Of a DNA stretch of 64,000 bases, positions 21,286 through 32,374 are shown piece after piece (positions within the stretch are counted from its first letter, which is position 1; every line of letters starts with the position of its first letter). The notes beneath the pieces were generated by a model. That model saw only the letters and a program-made list of their open reading frames with translations. It did not search any database and was not told the DNA's origin. This DNA comes from Sorghum bicolor (Eukaryota; Streptophyta; Magnoliopsida; Poales; Poaceae). The translations under genes were made by a program, and so were the position numbers. The DNA lies in contig NC_012876.2 in assembly GCF_000003195.3 (NCBI RefSeq), positions 63,048,407-63,112,406 of the forward strand, read 5' to 3'.

Positions 21286-21410
21286 TCTGATTTCATTGAG
21301 TTCAAGCTCGGCTACACAAAAGTAATGTACCCTCGCCGTCGACGACGTTGACGTCCTCTCGGCACGTGTGGAAGACGATACTCTCTGCACGCTCCGGCAT
21401 ACAGCATGTA
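21286..21410 (+). pseudogene. MATH N-terminal fragment (seventh cluster member)
   Basis: GATTTCATTGAGTTCAAGCT encodes DFIEFKL, followed by a decayed DDVDVLSA and HVWK-like region (GGCACGTGTGGAAG near 21360). This matches the first 40 codons of the type-2 genes (GFIEFKLDF, then [11 protein letters not shown]). A small deletion and a frameshift are present, and nothing of the BTB follows. A TATA box sits about 20 bp upstream, as if the promoter were kept. Confidence 0.65.
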
Positions 21411-21761
21411 AAGCGGCTCATCGATTGGTAGGCCACCTAGAGGTCTTCAAACACCGTCGAGACAAAGGGATAACATAATTTATGGTTTGGAAAATTAGGC
21501 GAAGGAAAAGGTAAAAGAATAATGTAGATGTGATTTTGATCGATCGGATAGCCACAATCGGTCATGGCCCTTAATACTTTTAGGGTGGGAAGGTCTTACC
21601 TGTGAATAATGCAGATACATTAAGGGATACACACTCAGAATCGGCTCAAATCTGATAATGACAAATAAAAACTAGAATATTCGGTTTTTCCCTTGGTACA
21701 TATTTCATAATTAGCCTGACTCTCTTATCCAAGTCTAGATTGAGGGATCTATATATATGTA

Positions 21762-22189
21762 TCATTGCCGGATCGGAGCGCTAGCAACAGCCTCAATCTC
21801 GGTGGTGCATCTGCCTTTGCACCAGCATTGTAAAAGGTTACAAAAGCCTTGAAGGTTGTCGCTGCTTTCATCTAAGCATACATTATTGCAGGTGTTGTCG
21901 TTTATCAATCCAACGCATATCCCTTGATAACTGCCGCTCAGGTGTTCGGAACAGGAGGATGCCAGCTCTACATGGTTCAGATCTAGGTATTGATATTTAT
22001 ACAACAAATGTCAAATTAAGGCGCATCAAATAACTTTTAGCAAAAGATTAATCAAATGATATCCGTCGCTTGCAACATGTAGTTCATGCATATGCACCTA
22101 TACATACCACTACCATCTGCCATGACGACGGGTAGGAGGACAACGACTAGGAGGACGGCAGAGAGCAGATTCATTTGTGAAGGCATCAT
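21762..22189 (-). CDS. Defensin-like secreted cysteine-rich peptide, two exons
   Basis: On the minus strand exon 1 is 22189-22108 and exon 2 is 21982-21762, joined across a 125-bp intron with donor G|GTATGT and acceptor ACCTAG. The phase-1 junction fits exactly and gives 100 residues plus a TGA stop. Exon 1 encodes a hydrophobic signal peptide (NLLSAVLLVVVLLPVVMA) of about 23-24 residues. The mature part has eight cysteines spaced C-x11-C-x8-C-x3-C-x11-C-x4-C-x-C-x3-C. The C-x3-C and C-x-C pairs are the cysteine-stabilised alpha-beta (defensin) signature. Such peptides are secreted and often antimicrobial or act in cell signalling; which applies here is unknown. Signal and mature parts on separate exons match the usual plant DEFL gene structure. 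Expression is untested. Confidence 0.75.
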
Positions 22190-22663
22190 TGCTTCTTATA
22201 TGGTGATAAAAGTTATTAGTACGTCATAGAAGACTGAGTGAGCAGATTTGTTGCGATCGAGTTTGGAGAAGTCTGACAATCAATTAACTAAGAGTGAGCA
22301 TAATCAAAAAAGAAAAGAAAAAGGAAATTATCACTACCCAATGGGCAGATCGATCCATCGGATTTGCTGCTAAGAATGGTGGAGAAAATAATCTAAAATA
22401 ATTATGGGCAGCAGGTGACAGGTGACGTACTGTGTTAATGGCGATGCCTGCTCTCGATGCTGCAACGTACGCAATGCAAGTTACCCTGACTGAAACAAGG
22501 GAATGGATCTTGATGATCCAGCAAAATGGCAAGTGAATAAATAGAGTGCCAGTACGGAGTGGTATATAGTCCCAACTCTGCGGAGCTTGCGGCGGCAAAC
22601 ACTAGGAGAATAAGCGGGCCGGGCCTCGACGTGTACGTGTACCCGGTTTGAGAATTGGCATCA
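22190..22663 (-). promoter_or_regulatory. Upstream region of the defensin-like gene
   Basis: On the minus strand this is the 5' flank. A TATA-like GACTATATACC is near 22548 and another TATA-like CCATATAAG lies only about 10 bp before the ATG, so the transcription start is not clear. No coding region is supported. Confidence 0.3.
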
Positions 22664-23405
22664 CCAGCGATGTCAACCTCGATTGTCTTGCCTGTTTGCA
22701 ACGTTCGATAAGCTAGAGCAAATTAGATGAGGTGCTAGATCAGAGTCAGATAGGTCCATCGATCCATCTGCTTGCGCGCTTGTACTGATCGGACTGACGA
22801 TGTTATGCTGCTTGCTGCCATGTGTGGCTCCATTTTCGCTTGCCACACCATGCATTGCATTGTAACCACCACCGTACCCGATTGATCTGCATTGCCGAGG
22901 GAAACGGACAAGCAGGCCGGACACAACAATGAGAGCTGATGAGCACGTACTGTACAAGCAAGCAAACAATTAAGCACTGTGTAGCTGTAGTAGATCACTG
23001 ATATCTGGGTGACCTACGTGTGTACTGAGCTGTGGATCGGGGCAAGCAAGCGTTTGTATGCATACCCTCCTCTCAGTCACTGATCACAGTGTCAAAAGAT
23101 TCACGAATTAACCATCAGATTTGGATCGCCGTGACCTGCAGCGAAAATGATACACAGTTACTACACCCCCTAGACAAAATGATACGTATTAATAACTGTA
23201 GTAAAGATGAATCCCCCGCGCAAACACAACACGCACTAATGCTATCCGTCCTACGTTTTTAATTTTCTCTGCTCAGGCATCGATCAGTACGTTGACACGT
23301 AGTACTACTGCGTATGCGTATGTTGCTGCTGTATAAGTGCACGTACTACGTAGTAGGAGGAGTATCGGACGGATTCCGCGTCGTCTATACTAGCTGGGAC
23401 ATGCA
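22664..23405. repeat. Duplicated non-coding segment, copy 1
   Basis: From GATTGTCTTGCCTGTTTGCA to GGGACATGCATG this parallels 25637-26880. Shared blocks include GTACAAGCAAGCAA, TTCACGAATTAACCATC, ATTTGGATCGCCG and the C(A)AACACAACACGCACT word. No frame is conserved between copies, so it is not an obvious gene. Confidence 0.75.
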
Positions 23406-23531
23406 TGTCAGCTAATTAGAACTTAGGAGATGGAAATTGATTATGCAGAGATCCTTATGCTATATTTCTACTCTTCAACTTATAGTATATTCATTCTTCA
23501 ACTCGTTTCTCAAAATAGAAATGCAATGTAT

Positions 23532-23828
23532 GAGCATCCCCAACCGTTTTGCATAATTGGTTTGGCAAATGAGGGAGTTTGTCAAGTCTCAAAAAAATAT
23601 GGCAAAGGTGAAAAGAGGCAATCTCCAATGGTTTGGCATTAATCACTTCGCGCCAATTTTCCAATGCCAAGTGTGAACAGGTTTGGCATATATGCCAATC
23701 CTTCCTCTCTTTTTGCCAAATTAACAAAATTGTAAAGTCTAAATGTCAAACCGTTGAATAAGTGTTTTTAAGACTTTTTTGCAAATACATGAATGCAAAG
23801 CTTATTTGCAAAATGGTTGGGGATGCTA
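23532..23828. mobile_element. MITE (GAGCATCCCCAACCG family)
   Basis: The ends GAGCATCCCCAACCGTTTTG and CAAAATGGTTGGGGATGCT are near-perfect inverted repeats of about 19 bp. The target duplication is unclear. Internal TTTGGCA/TGCCAAA repeats recall the element at 46377-46771. Confidence 0.65.
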
Positions 23829-25247
23829 ATAACTCAACACTTTTAACTTTTGAGGTCAGATTTTGACTTGAGGTCCGATCGATCTCGAGCTTTTTCCTTT
23901 TGTTTAAGACCTACCTTATTAGTGTTGATTTTGCTATGAATGAGATCGACGTCAGCTGAAACCTTCTTAATTACTTCCCACGTTCAGGATGCCCTGAAAC
24001 TTATAGACAATATGTTAGCAGCAGGGAAAGGGAGAAGGAGGAATCGGAATTCATGCAGGGAAGCAAAGCAACGAGGAGAAGAACAGAGGAGTTGTCGGTT
24101 TAGTTTTGGGATATTTGATTACAGATTTGATAGCCTTCCGACTGGCTCACTGCTCTCGTTAGCTTCAGGCCTGCTGCCATTCTAAGGCCGTAGAGGCGAA
24201 CATTCTTCTTCTTGGGCCTGGGCTGGCGACCCATCCTTTCTTCACGAGCTGGCTCTGCTTGAACATTCTTCTTCTTGCATTGGGCCTGTACTGACCCATC
24301 CTTTCGATTCAGAGGCTGTCGCCGTATCCTGAACAGAACAGGAGAGCGATGCTGACACAATAACAATATTGCCATGAATTGCTAGCTTGCCGCTGTGCCT
24401 TTTGTGGTTCTGAAGTCTGCACGTTTGGTAAGGTCAGATTGCCTTGGCTTGGCATATATAGTAGTATCTAGACCCGGCTCTGCATTCCTCTGCACGTTGA
24501 GACGTGGGAACTTGCATTACGTCAAAAGCAGGCGCTCATGCATGGCTGTCGCGATCAAGCAGGTCAGTACACCACACCTGTATCCTAACTAACTTTATAT
24601 TTCAGAGGAAAGAAAACAGTTTTTTGGGATCTGCGGCTTCTTGGATAGTATCTTCACATGGAGAGCAGCCAAAGGTCAACTCCTGCGATCCACAACAAGG
24701 CACGGGCCCGGTCCAGTGGTAGGTGGACAGGATATATCCATTGCCGTGGAGTTTACATGCATGCATGGGGTAGCAGTAGCACTCGGTTCTGTTGTTGAAG
24801 TACATGGTCCATTATATATATTCTTCCTTGCAAAATGATCGTGAACTGATGTGATCATGCATTGCATTTGCAGGCATCCCCTTTGTTTTCCCTGGAATGC
24901 ATAGAATCCAAGCCAGAGATCGAAAGCTGATGATCCCTGAATCGGATACAGATCGATGACGGCAGGCAGGCACGGCAACATGGGCGGCACGAGCGAGCGC
25001 GTCGTGGCGGCGGGCGCGGGCAGACAGGATCCGGACACGGGAATACAGTACTAATCAGCGGCGGTCGTCGTGGTGCCGAGAAGGCCGCCTGCGTGGTGCG
25101 TGCCCCAAGGGCCAGGGCATGCACAGCACAGCACAGGGATATATGGGGTTGCGCTTGCGCACGTCAACGACCGGATATATGGAGCATGGACAGGTGACGA
25201 CGGAGAGGAATTGGAATCCGGCGCGCGACGCGGGGACTACTGCAGGA

Positions 25248-25282
<35 letters not shown>

Positions 25283-25636
25283 GATCGATGCGCGGCCTCG
25301 ACGTCCGTCCCGTGCGCGCGCGGTTTGGCTTTTTAGCACGGTCGTCAGCTAGGCTGGACGGTGGTTGTTGTTGGGCGCGGCGCGCACGGCGACTAGGCGA
25401 CGGCGAGGCGGCGTCTCCACGCTACCTGTGACCGCGAGATGCAATATGGATGCTGCCTGTCCAGTTTTAATTACAGGGTGCAGACAGACATGACATTTGT
25501 TTGCTCATCACTGAGTCACTGTCCACGTCCGTCCAGATCAGAGTGAGACGATACATACGCATGCATGCATGCATGGGGAGGACGGGATGGATATGGATGG
25601 ATGGATCATCATGTCGTCGTCAGATCAGGTCCGGAT
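23829..25636. other. Spacer without supported genes
   Basis: A 45-60-bp unit containing GAACATTCTTCTTCTTG and GACCCATCCTTTC is duplicated at 24197-24243 and 24260-24305. A (AT)15 microsatellite lies at 25251-25280. Open frames near 24.6-25.3 kb occur on both strands with no family resemblance and look like chance. Confidence 0.45.
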
Positions 25637-26026
25637 TGTCTTGCCTGTTTGCAACGATAACATACGCCACTCTCTCTGGTGCAGGGTGCCAGATCAGAGA
25701 GGCCCATGCATGTCCGTCCATCAGCTTCCCTGCTTGGCGCTTGCTTGCGCGCTGTACGTGTAGTGACGACGGGGGATGCTATATATGCTATGCTATATGC
25801 ATGCATTGCATTATCCACCACCGTACCTTATTTGCATTGCCGGCCGGGGAAACGGACAAGGCCGGACAATGAGCTGAGCTGAGCGATCGCGCATGCATGC
25901 ATTGTACAAGCAAGCAATTCAACAAGCACCGTAGCTGTACATCACTGATGAGCTATAGCTATATATCTGCAAGGGCGACGTGTGTGTGTAATTGTAACGA
26001 CTGAAGCTAGTTGGAGCAAGTGTTAC

Positions 26027-26104
26027 CTTGTTCGTACGAGATTATCCGCTGAATCTAACAACTATTCAACGGTGTTTTTCTTTTAATAAAAAACAGCGAA
26101 CAAG
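26027..26104. mobile_element. Small MITE (CTTGTTCG ends)
   Basis: The ends CTTGTTCGTACGAG and AACAGCGAACAAG are inverted; it interrupts the duplicated segment relative to copy 1. Distantly similar to 3321-3403. Confidence 0.5.
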
Positions 26105-26392
26105 CTGTATACACAGTAAGTTATAGTGCTACCTATACCTCTCTCTCTCTCTGATCCTCTCACATTACGAGATTCGATTATTCACGAATTAACCATCTGA
26201 TTTGGATCGCCGGGAAAACGATACGCAATTCAATAACGCCACCAGACATCATTATCCACCGCCGGCCGGCCGCGCCGTAATACATAATTGACTGGAGCAG
26301 GTGTAGTAAATAGTAAAGATGGATCCCCGTAACACAACACGCACTGATGTTACTGTTTTAATTTTTGCATGCAAAACTGCAACAATGGGCAT

Positions 26393-26681
26393 CAGGGGCG
26401 GATCTACAGTAGTAGCATCAGGTATAGCTGTCTTTCTCAAAATTTCTTAAAAAACGTCTAGTATATATACTCTTTAATAGCATGTACACGTATAATTCAT
26501 TGTTATATACAACTGCTAGTCTGCTCAGCCCATACAACAGTCTCAACACTCTATATTCACAACTATTTTATCATCGTTTAGTAATTTAATTATATTATAT
26601 TATTTATATCCGTATATACCTCATGATTAAAATGCTAAATCCGTCACTACTGGGCATCGACCGCTAAATCCGTCACTACTG
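26393..26681. mobile_element. Non-autonomous hAT element with duplicated right end
   Basis: The left end CAGGGGCGGATCTAC and right end AAATCCGTCACTACTG are family-type inverted ends. The word GCTAAATCCGTCACTACT plus GGGCATCGACC is present twice in tandem (about 26634-26662 and 26663-26691). GGGCAT flanks both sides, as a partial target duplication would. Confidence 0.6.
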
Positions 26682-26937
26682 GGCATCGACCAGCAGCGAA
26701 CACGTACGTATTTATATACCTATAGCTATACACGGCTACACTACACTATCTCCGTGATACGTACTGTATACCACGTACCTATATATATGTCGCTGCTGCT
26801 GTATATATGTGCACGTACGATTCGTTAATTAGGACGATTCTGCGCGTACGTGGATCTGGGACATGCATGCATGCATGTATAGTGTGCCGTATACGTGTGC
26901 GTGCCGGCGCCACTTTGGCCTTGGGGCCGGCCGGCCG

Positions 26938-27180
26938 GGCCTTGTTTAGTTCCGAAATTTTTTTTAAAATCGACACTGTAGCACTTTCGTTTGTATTTGA
27001 CAAATATTGTCCAATTATAGACTAACTAGGCTCAAAAGATTCGTCTCGTCAATTCCGACCAAACTGTGCAATTAGTTTTTATTTTCGTCTATATTTAATA
27101 CTTCATGCATGTGTCTAAAGATTCGATGTGACGGGGAATGTGAAAAATTTTGCAAATTTTTCTACGAACTAAACAAGGCC
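26938..27180 (-). mobile_element. Tourist-like MITE
   Basis: GGCCTTGTTTAGTTCCG at the left and GAACTAAACAAGGCC at the right; 243 bp, reverse orientation relative to 10673. No clear three-base duplication. Confidence 0.8.
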
Positions 27181-28471
27181 GGTGCGATGTGTGTTTTGTT
27201 TGTCCATGTGTACTCTACGTCTACGCTCTCGCTCGCTCGGATCATACGATCGACCCTCATTATTTGCTCGCTGCCTGCTCCGTTCTCCCTTTGGTTCAGG
27301 CGCGAGCATCCTATGCGACCATATATGGCCACGCATCATGCACGCTCCGACGACTGAAAAAAATTATTAGACGAATGAGGTACAAGAGCTGCCCATTATT
27401 ATTATATCGAAACATAACAATAAACCTAATAGCAACAACAGCTCAGAAAAAAAAAGGGCACTTTGTCTCGTACGTACTATTACTATTACTAGTAGTAGTA
27501 TCTACCACACCTCACCTCAGTCCTCATACACGCACTACTGTTATTGTCTAAGCTGTATACACTTTGCTTGGATTCAAAGGTGGCACCTTTTCCTCTCATC
27601 GTGTATCGTAAGTACTACTCTGTCTCAAAAAAAAAAAGGTGAACATCCCGTTTGCTAAGGACTCAATAAATTTCAAGTTTAACTATATTTAATTATAGGA
27701 GAAAGAGTATCACATTCATGTTTCCAAATGGGAAAAGTATCAACACTCAGTGTTTCCAAATAGGTTTACTATAAATTACAAAAAAAAAAATCATCACATG
27801 GTTAGTTTAAGGATATTTATTCAGTATATAGATATTTGTATTTTTCTATACATGTAGTTAAAATTGGTATTCCTATAACCGACGTACTAGCAGAGACTGA
27901 GATGACAGGCATGGATGGACGGGGGATTTGGAGCACAAGAATTGTTGCTCGACATCATGATGGGTACTGCATCGTCGTCTATCCAGCAGCCCCAGCTTTA
28001 AACTTGGAGGGCAGGGGAGAAACACGGGATGGTGGGGGACGGGACGGGGAGAAGAAGCTTTAAACTTGATGTTCACTTCACCATCACCGGCCACCTCGGT
28101 GCCTTTCTTCCAGCTGCAGGCTTTTGGGCTCATCAGCTTCTCGCTCCAGCTGCCAGGCACAGTCGCTGGCATTGGCATTGGCAGATCATCCTGGAAGGAA
28201 GTGAAGTGATGGACTGCCCGGCAACCGGCATTGGCATTGGATCCCATGCAGATGCTGCAGCAATGTTATGCGTGCCGACCCCCGAAAGGCTTGCATTGGG
28301 GGGCAGCTAGGAAGTAAAGGGTGGGTGGTCAAAAGGCTAAAAAAGGAGGGAGTGTTGCAAACGGCAGAGGGAACATCGCCTTTGCTTCAGAATCAAGATT
28401 TGGACTTGTGCCACTCCTCACCTGCTGCCTCTGGGTCTGGGATGTGCATTGCATATGCTGGCTGGGGTCAG

Positions 28472-28502
<31 letters not shown>

Positions 28503-29259
28503 CCACTCGTCAGTGTGCTGCATCTTCTGTTTTTCATAATGCAGTGTTGAGAAACGAGAAATTCGATCGAGCATAACAGTGTGCATTTTTGTTTCTACTG
28601 TTACAGAGCAAGTACTGCTACTGCTGCTGCTAAAGGCCAGTGGTGGTAGAGAGTGATGCGAGGCATCACTTTCCAACCGAAGGATTGTCCTGGCTAGCTC
28701 CCGGCACCGGCAGGGCTCAAAAAGCACGATCACAGTCTGTCAGTCTTCGAGAAGGAAAAGAGACCAGTAGTGCCACAGTCCCAGGCACAGTGACGGTGCT
28801 TTGCTCTGCTCCGATGTGTCTGTACGTATGGTAAAGAAATACTGTAGCACACTGCACACCTAATATAATGGCGTGTCACATGTGGAAGGCCTGGGCCCAC
28901 GAGCAGTGGCCAGCCATCCAGCTGCAGCAAGTTGGTGTGACAGAGATCCGGCTCTGCCTCTGTGTTCTTCGCTTCTAGATCTACCACCACACACACACAC
29001 ACCACGCTTGGTTACTGCTCTCTCAGACATGCATGAACATGACGCATGATCTCGTGATCAGCCATGCATATGCGTATGCATATGCAGCCGGATCTCATCC
29101 ATCTACTCATGTCAGATAAAAGGAGGATGGAGGATCCGATGGATGGGATGGCCGCCGTGGCATCTGGATCTCTGTTGCCACTTTGCACCTGCATCTGCGA
29201 CGATTCTGCCTAGTACATGCATGAACAAAATATTATAATATAAAAACATGGCCCGTAGA
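27181..29259. other. Spacer without supported genes; CT microsatellite
   Basis: (CT)14 lies at 28472-28499. AGCTTTAAACTTG is repeated at about 27994 and 28049. Open frames of 90-134 codons near 27.9-28.7 kb overlap on both strands and resemble no family I know. No tRNA or miRNA precursor recognised. Confidence 0.4.
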
Positions 29260-29435
29260 CAGTAGCGGATCCAGAAACGCCTCAAAAAAGAGGCTAAAAA
29301 TACTAGAAAATATTTTTAGATCACATCAGGTAGGACAAAATCTATATTCTCATATATTTTTTGAGCTGAAAAAGGAATTGTTAAAGAGATTTCTAGGCCA
29401 CGCCTCAGGCAGCCTGGGGTCTGGATCCACCTCTG
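29260..29435. mobile_element. Non-autonomous hAT element, short
   Basis: The ends CAGTAGCGGATCCAGA and TCTGGATCCACCTCTG are inverted repeats of the CAGTGGCGGAGC family. The duplication is decayed (CGTAGA against CGTGTA). Confidence 0.65.
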
Positions 29436-31522
29436 CGTGTATGACAATGTTCTGCATCCATCGCTACCTCAAACACACTACTAACAAGTAAACAATGTAC
29501 ATTCCACAATGTAGTCGTATCAATCAATAGATCAAAATAAGAATTAGAGCATATTTGGTAGGATTCGTGAATCTTGATTCTTAGTTCTCTATCGCTCTCT
29601 ATATGAGCGGGGTTCTTAGAATCTTAGCTCCCAGTATAAATGGCGAAGCAGTTTTATCCAACCTTGGTCAGAATATAAGTGAATTGACATTAGAAAAAAG
29701 AGTATATACACTCTGTAAGTGAATGCATTCTCCTGTTTGTTTAGTTGAGAAGTAGCGCGCGGTTGCTCAAAGCCCTATAAGTGGATTTCCCGTGAAAATC
29801 CGCACGCATCAGCAAAGGTTCATCGACGCGTGTAGCATAAAACTGCCGCCGATGGTACTAGTGGATCCTTAGATATGCACGCATGCTGCATGTATAGCAG
29901 TACGAGCAACGCGCCTGTTGTCCGTGTGTCCTGGGGCTATTTCACACCCCCGGTATATATGTACCTCTGGCATTGCGAGAGTCTGCAACGAACGAAGAAA
30001 AATGTTTAGCAGGATCTCTCGCTCGTAGTGTAATGTAGCGTTGTGTGGCGCCGTACCCTTTTTCTTTGTTGCCTTTTTATTGCCGGAGAGATCAGAGATG
30101 GATGGATGGATGCGTAGCTAGCACCACGGCGGAGAACGTGCAAAGATACCTTGTGCAAGGCAACGCAATGGCAGCGCCACCAGCGATGATGAGCTTACCC
30201 GTCTCCGTCTTGCAAGGGAAAGCACTGGTGGTGGTTGGGTTGGGTAAAGCAGCCGCAACCGGATCTACAGCGTCAGCCTGCCTTGCATTGCTAACCAACC
30301 CTCTTTTTTTAATTTAATGATTTAACATAGTTTTCTCTACTTTTGTTGATCCCTTTGTTAGAGTAATAATGCTGGCTGCATTGGATGCAAAGCAACGCCT
30401 GGATAAAGTGGAAAAGTATATATACGTACGACGTACACCACACACCCATCTCTCTCGGAGTCGGATCCCAGGCTGATGGACATTCTTTACTCATAACCCC
30501 CAAAGAAACTAGTAAAGAGGATCATCAACAGTTGTTGCTGGTTATTATAATAATAATATTACATCGATCGGTGCAATGTCATCAGATCCCATGATAAAAT
30601 GCGGCTGCGATTCAGCAAACCCAGATCCAGAAGCAACATATATACTCTTTAATTTTTATACTGGCGTCGTATATACTAATCCCAGATCCAGAAGCAACAA
30701 TCAACACATATATACTCCTCTTTTTATAAAACCGTGTTGTACATATACTACTGCTTCATGTGAGCTGTGTCGAAATGAAAGTGTGTCGGTGGTGGCAACA
30801 GGTAAGCAACTAGCGCAATGCACCGTACGTGTATACAGTAGCAGTACCTTTTTGTGTGGCTGGGTCTCTCGCCGGATTCTTTATTGTGTGCCTGTCGCTG
30901 ATTAGATTAGAGAGGGGGAGTAAGTAGTTACTGTGAGGCCGTAGCAGTGCTAAATAGTAGTACTCCAAGATCCGTGATCCGAGATGTTGCGTTGGGCCGT
31001 CCCCCCCTCACCAAAAAAAAAAAAAAGAGTGTGATTTTAGCTACAGTGCTAAGTCAAATCAATTAATACAGTAACAAACATGTGCTAATATTGATTAGTA
31101 AAACAAAAGTGTTGTTGTATTTATCAATGTATTCAAGGTAGGTTAGTTTAATTTAAAATAAATTTTAACTTCAATGTCGCCCTTTTCTGGTTCGGTGCGA
31201 GGGACCTACTGTAGAGGAGATTACTGCTACACGCGCTGTGACAGCGAGGACGGACGCCGTGACAGTGGCAGTGGCAGGCAGGGGAAGATTTCCTCCCTTC
31301 CTCTCTACTGTCAGACGAAGAGAATGTAGGGACAATCGCGAAACCAAGGACGACGACACACATCGGAAGCAGATCATCAGCAGCAGAAGCAGAACATGAG
31401 AACATGCAGCTGCAGGGCACTGTCGTTTTTTATTTACTGCCCGCGCCGCACGTTCCGCACACTATATACAGCTTGCAGCAACAGAGAACGGCGAGAGGAG
31501 CAGTCAATTTGTACTATGCTAT
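29436..31522. other. Spacer without supported genes; local direct repeat
   Basis: CCCAGATCCAGAAGCAAC followed by ACATATATACTC occurs twice, starting near 30629 and 30682, a tandem duplication of about 53 bp. No protein or RNA gene recognised. Confidence 0.4.
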
Positions 31523-31734
31523 GACCTTGTTAGTTTTATTTATTTATTTTTCTAAAATAGATATTGTACAACGTTTGTTTATATTTGACAAATATTGTTT
31601 GATCATAGTCTAACTAGACTTCGTCTCATAAATTACTGACAGACTATACAATTAGTTATTTTCTTAATCTATATTTAGTACTTCATAAAAAATCTGAAAA
31701 ATTTTGTTAACTTTTTTACAAACTAAACAAGGCC
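31523..31734 (-). mobile_element. Tourist-like MITE, eroded left end
   Basis: The left end ACCTTGTTAGTTTTA is decayed, and the right end AAACTAAACAAGGCC is intact. Interior words TTTGACAAATATTG and CTATATTTAGTACTTC match the family. Confidence 0.7.
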
Positions 31735-32153
31735 TATATTATATTATTAACTGAATGGTGCCGTGAAGGCGTGAACCGTGGTAACGTTTTGTGTCCGTGC
31801 GCGAAGGGAGACTTTTTTTTTGTTTTCTCGACGTGGCGATGGCGATGGGCGATGGGAATGCCATTTCTGTCGCTCCCTCCCAAGAAGAATCCTAGGCACG
31901 CACACGCACACGCACTGGGTGGTGGTGGTGTCCTCATGGCGTGCGTCGCCCATCCGTCCGTGCTGCTGCTGGTGCAGGGCAGGGGCTACCTACCCATTTG
32001 ACTTGGGGACCCTCCATTCATCGCCCTGGGTTTCGTGGTGAAACCAACCGAATCCCCTGCCTGCCTGCAGAGGGTGCACAACTGCAAGACATGTCCGGAT
32101 GCCGGCTCGTTATTACTCCTCTCCTAGGAGCAGGAGGTTACTCGTATTCACTA

Positions 32154-32374
32154 GGCCTCGTTTGGTACCAATATAGCATTTTTGTTTTTATTTGATAAAT
32201 ATTATCTAATTATGGACTAACTAAGCTCAAAAGATTAATCTCGTGATTTACAGATAAACTGTGTAATTAGTTTTTGTTTTCGTCTATATCTAATGCTTCA
32301 TGCATGTGCCCCAAGATTCGATGTGATGGAGAATCTTGAAAAGATTTTGGTTTTTGGGTGAACTAAACAAGGCC
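32154..32374 (-). mobile_element. Tourist-like MITE
   Basis: The ends are GGCCTCGTTTGGTACC and GAACTAAACAAGGCC, 221 bp, with family interior (ATTCGATGTGATGGAGAATC). Confidence 0.75.

Larger units (their letters stand above)
25637..26880. repeat. Duplicated non-coding segment, copy 2
   Basis: This is the partner of 22664-23405, enlarged by a small MITE (26027-26104) and a hAT element (26393-26681). The two copies are about 2.97 kb apart in the same orientation. Confidence 0.75.

Noticed and set aside
25251..25280. AT run considered as a promoter
   Set aside because: It is a plain dinucleotide microsatellite with no gene placed to use it.
27836..28733. Frames of 75-134 codons near 28 kb, considered as a small gene
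   Set aside because: Both strands are open over the same stretch, no start or splice context stands out, and no motif is recognised.
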